Shown here: one piece after another, positions 25,557 to 37,387 of the stretch
How positions within the stretch are numbered: position 1 is the stretch's first letter
Layout of the letters: each line of letters starts with the position of its first letter
From: Aldrovandia affinis
Lineage: Eukaryota; Chordata; Actinopteri; Notacanthiformes; Halosauridae
Length of the DNA: 64,000 bases
NCBI GenBank assembly: GCA_029706075.1
Contig: JAINUG010000108.1
Coordinates: 496,001-560,000 of the forward strand
Direction: 5' to 3'
Made by a program: the position numbers and the translations under genes
The notes under the pieces: generated by a model
Told to the model about the DNA's origin: nothing
Database searches by the model: none
Seen by the model: the letters and a program-made list of their open reading frames with translations, nothing else

Positions 25557-26562
25557 CGTATATACTCAAGGCCGATCCTGTAAAATGGCCATGGTAGGTT
25601 GCACCTAGAAAGCATTGTAATACTACACCTTGTTTCACACTACATAGCAATGGTATGTACCAGGATGTAATCGTAATAAACACAGGAAAATACACACCGA
25701 TTGTTTAACAGATGGTGGACGAATTTCAGTGAGAAATTACTTTGTTTTGATTGTTCAAACAAAAAAAAAACACCTCAACAGCAGAATCCAACTGTACGTG
25801 TGTAAACAGAAAATATTCTGGGAAATGCATAAGTAGATTTGTCAGTGTTTTGCATCTAATGCTAAGAAAAAACATTTTAATGACAACATGTTTGTATGTG
25901 TAGTGATGTTAGCAAGGCTTGCATCAACGTACATTTATTCAATATTTATTTAGTGAGGCGGTAGCCAGTAGAACACAATTTGTGCACAACAAAACATATG
26001 GCAACCAGCTTATCAATCATTTGAAATAAATCTGATAGGGAAGTGAAATGGAAAATTAAAAAGAAAGAAAGGAAAAAGACAACTGATTTTGCCACTACAA
26101 CACGAAGAAATTGACAGCATATACCACGCAAGAAAAAACGTTCGATGTTACCGGCAGCCGGTAGTTCGGATTGTTGTTGGCTAGGTAACCCCCCCCATCT
26201 GGAGATGTATAGTATAGAAGTCTGTATATTTTGGGCGAATGGGATTTTGGGTGTGCGTGTGTTCAATGAAGTGCAAGGTCCTCCACCCTGAAGAGCGTAT
26301 ATTTTTGCAGGGTGAAGTGTCTGGGTGCATGGGGTAATGCTTACCACTGTCCTCTGCAGCAGGTGTCCCAGGGAAGAAGTGGATGGGAAGACAGAAGGGG
26401 GAAGAAAGGGTGATGAGTGGTGTGCTGCCACTAACTTGTAAACCTTTGTTAACAATTCTTTAAAAGTTCATACATTTTACTTACTGTTTATGTGTGCTGC
26501 CTTGGGTGGCTGGTGGGATTCCTGAGGGAAAAGGAAAAATAACATTAGTTAGGTTAGTTGTG
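25557..26562. other. No certain gene; longest open frame of the window is here
   Basis: A 169-codon minus-strand frame (26455 down to 25946) is the longest in the window. It has no recognisable domain and is Ser/Leu/Phe-rich. Near it, at 26485-26521 on the minus strand, a 37-nt segment lies between a strong acceptor-like tract (ttccttttccctcag) and a donor-like GTAAGTA. Both are only candidates. Confidence 0.3.
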
Positions 26563-26705
26563 GTTCTGTGTGGCTCAGTAGATAGAGCGTGGCATTGGCA
26601 ACGCTTAGGTTGTGGGTTCAATCCCCACTGGGACCACATATACTGAAAAAAATGTATGCATTCACTACTGTAAGTTGCTTTGGATAAAAGCGCCTGCTAA
26701 ATGGC
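26563..26705 (+). repeat. tRNA-derived SINE with L2-type tail
   Basis: The tRNA-like head has A box 'tggctcagtagatagag' and B box 'gggttcaatcccc'. After a short linker it ends in 'gttgctttGGATAaaagcg' and 'cctgctaaatgg', the GGATA stem-loop tail. The head differs from the UnaSINE-like copies, so a different SINE uses the same LINE tail. It is too short and too altered after the B box to be a tRNA gene. Confidence 0.8.
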
Positions 26706-28211
26706 ATGACTCCGGACATTTCCTCAGCTCTTAAATGCACTCTACACTTCCAGTCATAGGCAAATGGTGTGCAAGGCTGGGGAATGCTTAACCTTCCCCT
26801 GGCCACGGGCATAGTGATTTATATACTTGTATACAGTTAAATAGAAATATACATATATATATATATAAATACAAATGCTCGCAATAGAGGATTCCACTGC
26901 CTACTACAGAGGAGGTAACTAAGCTGGCTGGCTGCCGCCGATTGCTGCATGGTTATTAGGCTACTAATGTTAGTTAGCTAGCTAGTTCAGTGCTCCAGTC
27001 TCATTCAATAATGCATTGTCCTGTCAGTGAAGTGGCAGTCAACAAGCTAGTCTCTGTTACCCTGAAAACTGAAGGATTTATCACAGACTCACGGAGCCTT
27101 TCTGGACACACACTCTCTATGAAGGTCAATAAAAACTGTTATAAATTATGTGTGTGAGAATTAATAAGCAAGCCTTATACTACACCTGGCATTGAATTGA
27201 ATAAGTACACTGGTGTAATATTTGGTGTAGCACAGGCAGAAAGCTCCAACAACTTGACCGACTTAACTAACTTCAAACAGTGGGGTTCGGCAGTGCCAGG
27301 CAAACGTGACATTATGTAGATATTCAACTTGGTTTTAGTATTTATATTTCATTCTTTAAGCAGTCTTTCCAGATTTTGTTGGATTGCAACAGCGTATTAG
27401 TTTCTCTCCTAACTCCAAATCAACTAGTCTCCTCACTAAACCAGAGTCTCTTCTTCTCCTATGATATGTGACTTGTGTCATAATTGCTTCACACTGCCAT
27501 CTACTGGTCAAAATACAATCATTTCTGAAATTATTATACATTTTTTGAAACAATTTAAATAAACTAAAGTATTACAATTAGTGGATTTATTAAATTATGT
27601 CAGCATTTAAACATGATCACTCACTATAATAAGCTTGGTCCTTTCATCTGGTCGATTTAACACGTAGTTAGCTGGTTTGGCAGAAATATAGCTATAGCTA
27701 ATGTTCGGTAAGCGCAGAACTGTTCATTTTCATCATATTACTACAAGACCTATTCAACCATTGAATAAGCAAAGAGGCTAACACGATATTCTGCTATAAT
27801 GCTAGTGGTGCATATAGAGATCCTGCTTTTATTGCAAGTTGGGTAAGAGACCGGAGGAATATATAGACAAAGTTACACAAACATGCATTGTTTTGCCTTT
27901 AGGGTCTGAATTTGTTCTGACCAATTGGGCTGTTTCAATCTTGGCTATTCCTAGCACAAAGAATGTGCCTTTGAATGTACCAGAATGTAGTTATATGTTA
28001 TATATAACAATGTTTATATAACATTTTAAAGGCTGCTTGTTAATGTTTCTAATTCACATTTGTTCATGTTTACTTTCATGTGTATGCTACATTTAATTTT
28101 TTTAAATTCCCTATTAAATTAATTTTTAGTTTCCCCAAAGCTTGGCCATAAACTAATTGATATAATTTATTTAATGAAATTGTTGACTCTAGCATATGCC
28201 CCTTATTTATG
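26706..28211. other. No gene seen
   Basis: AT-rich; a short (AT)n run at about 26848-26866. No recognisable coding or mobile sequence. Confidence 0.45.
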
Positions 28212-28286
28212 ATATTACATATTACATTTACATTTTTACATTTTAAGCATTTAGCAGACACTCTTATCCAGAGCAACTTACAAGAT
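28212..28286 (-). repeat. Isolated L2/SINE 3' tail
   Basis: Read on the minus strand: 'gttgctctGGATAagagtg', then 'tctgctaaatgcttaaaatg' and degenerate TGTAA-like repeats (tgtaaatgtaatatgtaat). Only the tail of an L2-clade LINE or its partner SINE remains. The body is absent, as after strong 5' truncation. Confidence 0.75.
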
Positions 28287-30767
28287 GTGGATATAAGGAT
28301 TATAAATATGTAATATCAATCTTTATGTCTGAAATAAATAAACTCACTTGCTTTTTCCATAGAGGTTAAAAATAAGTGTGGGTCTCAATTTTAATGTCAG
28401 CTGTAATTAATGTTCTTAGTAGTGGTGGCAACCATATGTCAAACAGTCAACTAAACCCATTAAAAGTGTCAGAAACAGCCCTCAGAAGCAACTTGTTTGT
28501 CCAGTGCAGGAGGTGCCAGCTCTACCCTCATTTTAAGACCTGTGCCTTGCCTATTTTTAAAACAACATGTGTTTTTGATAGTCTTGCTCAAGGTTGTAGT
28601 AGGCACTTTCCCATTTTTAAACCCCCAATAATTACAATTACAAATACAATCCTATGGCCTGAACAGTCATGTGCAAATATGTGTAATGCTCACAGTATGT
28701 GAGAGATCTTCCATTCGCATTGTGTTTATCTTGTTATATTGTAATGCTTATACTGTCATTTATCTGGCTCATTCGTAATTTTCACAACTACAGTACATTA
28801 CATTCACCCACAACTGCACTCAAAAGCTAAATTAAGTTGTATAATAGTGTTTCAGCAGTTGTTACATTCAATTTTAGTAAAAATTGATGTTAAATGACTT
28901 GCTGGAGTAGGAGTAAGTTAATATAGGTAATGCTTCTCATTTAAAAAAATATTCTAATTGACATAATTACAGACTAGAATTTTGTGATGTACATTTAAAA
29001 AAAACTTTATACTTTGTATTATACATACAAGATATAGCCTCTAGTCTTTTGGTGCCTGAAACATTGTTTGTAGGAACCAATGCAGAAGAAACCTGAAGGC
29101 ACTTGAACCTACAACTATAGAACCTAGGCTGCACCCAACCCCTCAACAAAGGGTATCAACAAAATGTATATTAAATTACAGTAGTCAATCCCCACCACAA
29201 ACCCAATAATAATGCAAAGCCAACTGAAGTGCACTGTTGTCAGCTTGTGGATTAGTAAAAATAAGCAATTTCACAAAGCTGGTTTAACAGTCAGGATTAC
29301 TTCAAATGATCTGACTTAAATAAACATTATAACATATAAAGTTTGTTTCACGACACCGGTTCAATATGAATATCCAGCTAACTGAAGTCAGCGTGTTCAA
29401 AGTAACTGCATGTGCATGACAAAGTTTTAAAATAGAAGATGCCAATCACTGATTGGTGAAAAGAGGGTTAAATGAAAGGTAAGGAAGAGCAGAGTTATCC
29501 TTAGGCCACCATAACAATTAACTGGAGATACAAGGAAATGTGTATATTTGTGAAAACTCTCCTGCTTGGAAGAATTTAGGAGAATTTGAAAAGGTGAAAA
29601 TATACAACAAGCTATTTAGAAAACCCACTGCTCAGGCCATGGAGAATTATAGGTCTGTATGTACAAATACAGTAGAACCTTGGAGATAAGAAGGTCTAGG
29701 GAATAGGTGTCTTTCGGACTTCATGTTTGGAACTTTTAAAGGGATGTGCACCAATTTAGCCAATTTAAAAATACACCAGTTTAACCTCTAGGGGTGTAGG
29801 CTAGATGACAAATCTGGAAAACAAATCTGGAAAGTAATACTGGTACTTGATGAGTGAGTTTTGTTTTTTAGAAGGCAACTAAAAATAACATTTTATTCAG
29901 CAAATGATCTGACATTCTGTTAGCAATGTCTGTTTGATTCTCAAAGCACTTTCTGTCAGGTTAATATACATAACTTAGAAAGGACTGTGCTTAGTTTACA
30001 GTTGTTTCTCTGAGTTTATTTCCAGAACAATTTGAAAAAACCCCACTATCACTGCTATGCGTCATTAAAAGCTGAACTTTACTCGCACCCTTAATACTAT
30101 TAGAGATGGCAGATAAATAATACAGTTAAGAATTTTTTTCAATAGGCTACAATATCTAGAAAACTCTTCAGTTATATCTTTGGAATTAGACATAATGTTC
30201 AATTTGATGTTTAATGTATTTGGCAGTCTGTTTAGACATGTGTTTGCCATCATGTCTCATACTGTAAAACAACACAATACAAGTAATAAGATTAGCCTAT
30301 TGGCTTATTGGATGAAATCTGAAAAAAGGTGTTGCTTTTACTCATCTCAGCATGTCATTTGGTTTATGCAAAACTATTGGAATAAAGGATGAAAATGTAA
30401 TGAATACTTAGGCCAGTCTTAATTATAAGATGATCATGGGTTTTCACTGTTGTTTTTCCAGCAAGGAGTCTGTCCACATGTGAACTACTTGCTGGAAAAC
30501 AAAAGTTAAATCCCACGATGAGCCTAAATGAGTTAACATACAGTACGTGCACTTGATGTGTATCAACTTATACTGAAACATATAAATGCAATTAATTAGC
30601 ACTCTGACATTGTTGTTAGGCCTATATCTGGGAAAGGGGTACATTCAAATTAAACATAAGAGGTATAGTACTATGGGGTTCAAATAAATATATCAAGAAG
30701 CTGCATGTTTAATATGTGATACAGTATATACTGTTCTTCCACATTCTAATGATTACATCTGGAATAA
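28287..30767. other. No gene seen
   Basis: AT-rich sequence with no recognised element. A 'cagtagaaccttgg' at about 29669 resembles a DNA transposon end, but no partner end was found. Confidence 0.45.

Positions 30768-30824
<57 letters not shown>
30768..30824. repeat. (AAT)n microsatellite
   Basis: About 19 nearly perfect AAT units directly abut the SINE that follows. A shorter AAT run (31188-31209) resumes after that SINE. Minus-strand poly-Tyr and poly-Ile open frames come from this repeat and are not genes. Confidence 0.95.
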
Positions 30825-30825
<1 letters not shown>

Positions 30826-31187
30826 GCGGCACGGTGGTGCAGTGGATAGCACTGTCGCCTCACAGCAAGAAGGTCTCGGGTTCGAATCCAGGCCGGGGCC
30901 TTTCTGTGCGGAGTTTGCATGTTCTCCCCGTGTCCGCGTGGGTTTCCTCCGGGTACTCCGGTTTCCTCCCACAGTCCAAAGACATGCACGTTAGGCTAAT
31001 TGGAGAGTCTAAATTGCCCATAGGAATGAGTGTGTGAGTGAATGGTGTGTGTGCTCTGTGATGGATTGGCGACCTGTCCAGGGTGTATTCCTGCCTCTCG
31101 CCCGGAACGCATGCTGGGATAGGCTCCAGCACCCCCCCCGCGACCCTGACCAGGAATAAGCGGCTTAGACAATGGATGGATGGATGG
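30825..31187 (+). repeat. tRNA-derived SINE with (GGAT)n tail
   Basis: The head has a clear A box (tggtgcagtggatagcac) and a perfect B box (ggttcgaatcc). A long conserved body follows (gtttgcatgttctccccgtg, cctcccacagtccaaagaca, gattggcgacctgtccaggg) and it ends 'aatggatggatggat'. This is a very widespread fish repeat. The GGAT/GATG-type terminal repeats suggest reverse transcription by an RTE-clade LINE (Rex3 ends similarly). The high match to a clean consensus and intact boxes suggest a fairly young copy. Confidence 0.85.
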
Positions 31188-31209
31188 ATAATAATAATAA
31201 TAATAATAA

Positions 31210-33009
31210 ACCAATGGTAATAACAATTGTTATTGGAAGGCATAGTATTGTTCAGCTGTGAAACTCTGGGTATGTTATGTTAGTACATGCATAATAATAA
31301 TTAAATAATGAATTATGGAACAATACACACATGGGTGGTTCTTCATCTGAAGGATTCAAATGTAGATGTACAACAAAATGTAAACTCCTTAAATGAAATT
31401 GATTAAGAATGCACATCCTAACAGGTTAAGGGAGATTTAAATCCAAATGTATTGATTCCTTTTTCCTCAAGGAAGTTTCTAAATGCAATTTCAGTGTTTA
31501 CACAGACACCTTGCTTTAAAATATAACCATTCTATCTCTGTCATTTCTGAAAACAGTGTCGCTCTTCTCATTTTCTCCCAAGGAGGGAATTGGGAAGCAA
31601 CCCGAGGCATCATTTTGGCAGCAGCTTGTTTGGCTGTGACAACACAGCTCATTGCCTTCTCTTGTGCATCTCATCAAATGCTGTTAGATATTTCTACTGT
31701 TTCTAATCAGTTCATGTCATTCCTGTATCACGCTAACCTTTTTTGAATCAGACATGGAATATCATGCTTAAACTAAGCGGATTTCTATAGCAAAGACATC
31801 TCAGAAGCTGTTTAATTTTTCATATAAATTGGACATGGCAGCATAATGCAAACCTTCTTGAAGCCATCGCTGGACTTCCTCCTCCTTGACATGGTTTAGT
31901 GATTGCACATTATAGATACTGAAGTGGTACAACTTTGATGGAATGTGATTTTCAAAACATGCATTAATTATGCAGTAATGTCATATATTTACCATTTAGG
32001 AATGGCAAAATAAGGGAGCTCTTTTTATATTGTATTCATCATGATCTAAAATGAAAAAAAATGATCAGCACATGAGCATTCTTGACCCTCTCAAATAATA
32101 ATTGGACACATGCATTAAGACTTCTACATTTTGACTCAAAGAACAGTTTTGTGCATGTGTGTGTGTGTGTTAAAAAAAAAAAAAAGGCAAGGCAACTGTG
32201 CCAACACATTAAAGAAGAAAATAGTTTGATTGTTTTCTGTTATCAAGCCATGATAAATCATTTCAACGCACTTACCTTCCAAGTCAGACCTTTTAATTGC
32301 TGCTACTCATCTATTTAAGAGTGCGCATTTAAATACATGCTGGAATGAAGGCGTTGTACACAGGGAAGCATGAATTCCTTGTGTGCCAGAAACAGCCACG
32401 AAGAGACCATGCACATAAACTGGTCCGCTGAATAATTCACAGCAGAGATCTATCCAAGTGCATCAGGCACATAAGGGCAAATACGAGCTACTGATTGTTG
32501 GCTGAGCACTGCATTAAAATGTGGCCTGTCAAAAAAGAAGGAAAAGAGAAAACAGGCTCACATGGGAGTCATTCCCAGGGCATGCTGCTATAGCGTAGAG
32601 TAAAACAGATTCAATGTCAGTTCAGGGATAGACAGCCCTGCGTAACAAAGGAAAGCAGCCCTAATCAAACGCAGAACTCTCACATTCAACTGGGATTTAA
32701 GCATTCGCTTGCTTGGTTGTATGCGGAGGTCAAATGGCAAGATGTTGTGAATGTTTGAAATCCTAAAGAAAGATTACAGATAAAAAAACATCTTTTTTAA
32801 ATACTACTACAGCAAATAGAAGATCATCTAAGTTATTATAATTCCCACTGTCACCTTTACTAAAGACATGCCAAAGTCTTGACGTGCCTCTTGTTTCCAG
32901 ACTGGGCAGAAAAAGCAATGAAGCACTGATGAAGCATTCATGCTTAAATCATTTGTCGTATTTACAAGTCATGACAGACTAAGCCAATGTGTACTACCAC
33001 TAAATGTCT
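31210..33009. other. No gene seen; candidate noncoding elements at 31480-31745 and 32330-32720
   Basis: Simple repeats: (GT)n at 32155-32170 followed by poly-A. The intervals 31480-31745 and 32330-32720 are repeat-free and compositionally balanced, but no exon structure is supported. Confidence 0.4.
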
Positions 33010-33994
33010 CATAGAATTATTCATATCCTTGATCAAAATGAGCAAAGAAGGCTCTATAAAATAAACAATACAGGTAATGAGCTATATTGTATGCTCAATG
33101 GTAATATCCTAATACAATTGCTCAGAGAAAAATATTTAGTTTAACAAGTCATGTTTTTCCCAAAAAGGTGTAAATTATTCACACCCCTGTTTTCATTACT
33201 TTCTCTCCCCCTGCAAGGATAACAATACTGAGTCATCTATAGTGTTTTATGGTGAACATATTTGGGGGTATCTTTGACCATAAAAATATTGTTGTTTTAT
33301 TTTGGGGGATCCTGTCCTGTCAAGTGAAACCTATGCCCTTGTGTCTGATGGGAGATTTGTAGATCTCCAGCTGTGGCCCTTGGTTTTTTCTTTGCCTCCC
33401 AAACCATCTGCCTCACTGTGCATGTGGGCAAGATACACTTGCATCCTCTAGGCAGGTTTACTACTGTTGCAGTGGTTTTAAACTTCTTAATTATTGCCCT
33501 AATAGTGGATAGTGGTATCATATTATAATATATTAATATAATATTAATATATTCATACTTTTTGGTTGTAACCATCTCTTTTGAAGGTCAACAAACCTTT
33601 GTCTTGTTTATTCTGGAAGTTCTTTGCCTTTCCCCATGGTGATGGATTTTACATATGTGCTGTCTCAGTTTCATGCTCCAGTGAAACAGGAAGCCATGGG
33701 AGGCCACAATAGAGTTCCCTAAGATTAAGATGCATTTAAAAAAGTAGCATGTTAATGAAGATATATTTTTATTGGATTTTATTTAAAATAATTGTTAGGA
33801 GTGTGAATAATTGTGACATCTTTTTGGGGGAAAAACATTACTTAAACAAAATATTTTTCTCTGAGAAATAAGTATTAGGATAAAATAATATTTTATTTTT
33901 GAGCATACAATATACCTAATTTCTTGTATTGTTTATTTTATTAAGCCTTTTTTGCTCTTTATCAAGGATGTAAATACTTTTGGATGGTACTGTA
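33010..33994 (-). mobile_element. Deleted Tc1-like element with long terminal inverted repeats
   Basis: The two ends pair over roughly 180 bp. Left blocks 'tccttgatcaaaatgagcaa', 'tattgtatgctcaa' and 'ctcagagaaaaatattta' recur inverted near 33850-33990. The right end closes '...cttttggatggtactgta'. Inside is the N-terminal half of a transposase (minus strand), while the catalytic half is gone. The same terminal family is seen at the right ends of the elements at 15760-16374 and 54880-55885. Confidence 0.85.
33297..33575 (-). pseudogene. Tc1-like transposase, N-terminal DNA-binding region
   Basis: The frame contains IPLSTIRAIIKKFKTTATVV followed by NLPRGCKCILPTCTVRQMVW and EAKKKPRATAGDLQ. This is the paired-type helix-turn-helix and linker of Tc1-type transposases (PLSTVRxIIKKFKxTGTVxNLPRxGRPRxLxxRxxR). 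The GRPR-like AT-hook is altered (GCKC, with a short gap), and there is no catalytic domain before the stop. The first ~20 residues (MVTTKKYEYINIILIYYNM) are unrelated AT-rich read-through. It cannot encode an active enzyme. Confidence 0.88.
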
Positions 33995-35686
33995 TCTCTA
34001 CATGTCAATAGCTATACCAAAGGAATTTATACTGAGATTGACACTGTTGACACATTTGAGGTTTGCATTATTTTCCTGCCTTTGCCTGCAATTTTTCATT
34101 GATACATTCCTTATCATTCCTGATGTCATTACTTATTTCTTCGTAGCACATAAATATTTTGCACTATTTTGCATTCAGCAGTTTATTGCAAAGCATACAT
34201 TCAGCCAAGCATAACATTGAACACAAATAGAACCAAACTCAACCCATACCCATCTAAAGTTTGAAGTTATGCTGACAGAAAAAAATGCAAAAGTTAGCAT
34301 ATTTACAACAAGATTCGTCAACAATGAGCACGTTTAAAATGAGGTACATCTGGGATTAGTAATATTGTTGATAGAGGATCAATGGCTGTGCTAAGATGAC
34401 AGATTTCATTCTGGTGAGGGGCACAGCCATATTTCTTACGTTGCAATAATGTTATGTCATTCCCAGAATGCTATGAACAGTTACAAATGTAAACAAAACA
34501 AAATGGCTGCGCCTCATCTTTGAACAGTATTTTACATATCTCCAATGTACTCAGTCCTGTGTATACAAGCATCAGAATACATTAATTGTGAACAGTATTG
34601 TAAAACAAATGAATCACAAAGCAAAGAAAAGTTATCATCTTACAAGGTATCACATCTAGCTAACGTTACTGATAGCCTTGTCCGAATTGTGTGACACAAA
34701 CGGCGCAAATAGTAACTAGGGTTACCAGATGTCCAGATGTTCATGGCGTACATCTCATTAGATGTAGCAGCAAGAATTAATGACTTCCTATATCCTTTTT
34801 TTTGCATTGCATTAGCACTTCACACTTTATACCAGCAGCAGTACGTTTTCTTGCAGAAAAATAAACATACTACAAATACTACAATATGCAATATCATCAA
34901 CTCCATCATCATTATCATCATACATCAGAAATGCATATTAAACGTCAAACAAATACTGACACATTGTAAATAAACAACATGAACAGATGGAGGAAATGAG
35001 AAAGCTAAAATATTTAAAGAAAAGGGACAGTCAATCTATTTTCTCCACACATTTCTCTAAGATGAGGGACATTAAAATCTTTAGAATTTGTATTCAATAT
35101 TTTGCATAGAAAACACTAGCAGTACTTGCCACTCATATTTTGATTGTATGACAACTCCAGTTGTTATGTGTAATGTATGGTTTTCATGGGTGTTGTTTAG
35201 AAGGGGCGCAGGCCCCACCAAAATCTGGGAAGCTGCATTCAAAATGTCTGCACCTTTTCATGTGTGAAAAGCATAATAATCCTGTCATGTACGTTGTTCT
35301 TGTTTGTTTGTATGTGTTTTTTTTTTTTTGTATGGTGCTCATGTTCAAACCACATAGCTCATGTTGCTCAGCATATTTCATATGTTGCTTCCTCCTGGCC
35401 CCTCATGTTATGTTTGTCCCTTTCATGGAAATATAGGTTGTTGTTTTAATGTTTTACTACGTTACTACTACTACTACTACAAAACCAGTAAATCACAGAG
35501 GGATAATAAAGTTTTCTACTCCTACCACTACTACTAGTAACTCTAATAGTAACTATAGTTAAAATCAAAACACCTCAGTCCTGACACTAATAGCCATTCA
35601 AATACACAGCACAGCTAGTAAAACTAACAATATCAGCAATAGGTAAGGACTTTTGTCCTTTTTCTACCCTCTTTTCCCAGGAACGC
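33995..35686. other. No gene seen
   Basis: AT-rich. A short (ACT)n run lies at 35464-35481. A patch 'aggggcgcaggccccaccaa' at about 35199 resembles a hAT terminal region but has no partner. Confidence 0.4.
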
Positions 35687-35960
35687 TTTCTTCTCTTACT
35701 GAGAGCAAACCTCATAGACCCCATTCATAAAATCCGAAATGTTCCAACAAGCCTGACCACAGTATTCGGTAAAGTCTTTGTGCCGCGCAAGGACTTGTGC
35801 ATAGACAAGTCATTGATGCTATGGAGAGGAAAAACTGGCCTTTTGGCAATACATTCCATCTAAGCGGCAGCGATTTGGCTTTAAGTTCTTTGTCCTACGA
35901 TAGGACAGGATATGTCCAAGACCTTTTCATCTACACCAGCTCCACCACAGTCATTTTTTA
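35687..35960 (+). pseudogene. piggyBac transposase fossil, catalytic core segment
   Basis: In consecutive frames it reads FLLLLRANLIDPIHKIRNVP, then FGKVFVPRKDLCIDKSLMLW and RGK. After a shift it reads QYIPSKRQRFGFKFFVLR, and after another shift TGYVQDLFIYTSSTTV. This is the region of PGBD4-like/piggyBac transposases with consensus YxPxxxLxxDExLxxxKGR...QYxPxKxxxxGxKxFxLxxxxTGYxxDFxxYTG. The residue after the catalytic Asp is Lys instead of Glu, and there are at least two frameshifts. The fragment stops where SINE-A begins. Which piggyBac family it belongs to is unclear. Confidence 0.82.
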
Positions 35961-35964
35961 AATG

Positions 35965-36320
35965 CTTTTTCCCTTTTTACTACCATATTGGAATGCCTAA
36001 TTGTATTCTGAGCTGTGCATGCTACAACCTCTGCTGTCAACTCGGGAGAGTGTAGACAAGCATGTGCTCTCCTCCGGAATATGTGATGTCAGCTGCTGCT
36101 TCTTTTCACACTGCAGTCTACAAATGAAGCTTGCACAGACATGAGTAGGAGGAAGACACTTAGTTTGCATGTTTATACCGGCAGACTATACCGTCAATTG
36201 TGTGGCGCCCTGCAGGGTTGATGGGCACAGTCGGCACTGGCACAGTCTGGATATAATACCAGACCATGCAGCTCATCCACACTAAAACAGTGCCTTAACA
36301 TGATGAGCCACCCAGCAGCC
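35965..36320 (-). repeat. SINE-A copy 3, near full length
   Basis: On the minus strand it begins 'ctgggtggctcatcatgtta' and 'aggcactg', a tRNA-like head of the kind seen in many fish SINEs. The central block is 'tgccagtgccgactgtgccc' and 'ccctgcagggcgcc'. The 3' end is 'aggcattccaatatgg' then 'tagtaaaaaggg'. It shares the central and tail blocks with copies at 931-1300 and 46735-47142. It directly abuts the piggyBac fossil. Confidence 0.68.
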
Positions 36321-36661
36321 TGACATAATACATTGTGAGGGGCTTCATGTCCAGCTCTGTGGTGGTGACCCTGCTGCAGCTGCTAAAGTTTTCAGACTTT
36401 TTTCACTGGAAGGTAATGTAATCATATTGACTTAAAGATGTTACCCATTATTGTGTACATAACCAGTAAATACAGTGAGTTACACTTAATTTATTAATAT
36501 GTGGTACACAAGTAGTGCACTTGCAGTGGATATATAAACAGTACATATAAACATTTAAAATGTATAGGGCTCTAGTGTTGTTGTCAAAGAACATAAGAAC
36601 ATAAGAATACATAATGACGAGAATGGGCCGTTTAGCCCATCTAGGCTCGTCATGTCCTAAT

Positions 36662-36976
36662 CTAAAGAGTATCTAGTACTGCATCTAGCCTAGACTTGAA
36701 TAGCCCACATGTTTCTGCTTCTACTACCCTACCTGGCAAGCTGTTCCAGGCATTGACAACTCTCTGTGTAAAGAAAACCTTCCTAATATCCGTGCAGAAT
36801 TTACCTTTAACTAATTTCCACCTGTGGCCTCTTGTTCTGCTGACCCCAATTATCTTAAACAATCTTTGGTAGTTCACTTTGTTAATCCCCTTTAGGAATT
36901 TAAAAACCTCAATTAAATCCCCCCTAAATCTCCATTTGCTAAGCTTAAATAGATTGAGTGCCAAGTCTATCCTCAT
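36662..36976 (-). pseudogene. LINE reverse transcriptase, C-terminal end
   Basis: The open frame reads RGDLIEVFKFLKGINKVNYQ and, further on, SRTRGHRWKLVKGKFCTDIR, then KVFFTQRVVNAWNSLPGRVV and EAETCGLFKSRLD. The run RGDLIEVFKxLxG ... TRGHxxKL ... RxxFFxQRVVNxWNSLPxxVVxAxxxxxFKxRLD is the hallmark C-terminus of CR1/Rex1-type LINE polyproteins. It ends naturally at a stop near the LINE 3' UTR. It is the best preserved coding piece of the LINE, but the upstream domain is broken. Confidence 0.92.
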
Positions 36977-37387
36977 AACTTTTACCTTTCATACCAAGCA
37001 TCAATTTAGTTGCCCTTCTTTGAACTTTTTCAAGAGCTTCTATATCTTTCTTATAGTGTGGTGCTCAGAACTGCACACAGTACTCTAAGTGAGGTCTGAA
37101 AAAGGCATTATATAACATTAATATAACCTCCTTTGATTTATACTCAATACTTTTTTGCTATGTATCCCATAATCCTGTTGGCCTTTTTTCACTGCTGTAG
37201 CACACTGCTTTGATGCAGATAGACTTTGATCAACTACAAGTCTTTTTCAAATTGAACACCTACAAATTTTTCTCCTTACATAAAACACTCCTGTCTTATG
37301 TTTTTATTTCCCACATGTATAACTTTACATTTAACAATATTGAATGTCATCTGCCACGTTTCTTCCCTTTCTTGGATTTTGTTTTAA

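Noticed and set aside
25946-26455. 169-codon minus-strand open frame, the longest in the window
   Set aside because: No recognisable domain, low-complexity hydrophobic stretches and no supporting splice or promoter structure. Kept only as a note.
26563-26640. Possible tRNA gene at the SINE heads (also 6398, 30825, 43125)
   Set aside because: A and B boxes are present but the cloverleaf 3' half is replaced by SINE body and LINE-type tail; these are SINE promoters.
29669-29760. 'cagtagaaccttggagataa' resembling a Tigger/pogo or other DNA transposon terminus
   Set aside because: No matching inverted end or transposase sequence was found nearby.
30709-30989. Minus-strand open frames of 78-87 codons with poly-Tyr or poly-Ile runs
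   Set aside because: They are translations of the (AAT)n microsatellite and the adjoining SINE, not genes.
35196-35240. hAT-end-like 'aggggcgcaggccccaccaa'
   Set aside because: No partner end or duplication visible; too short to call.
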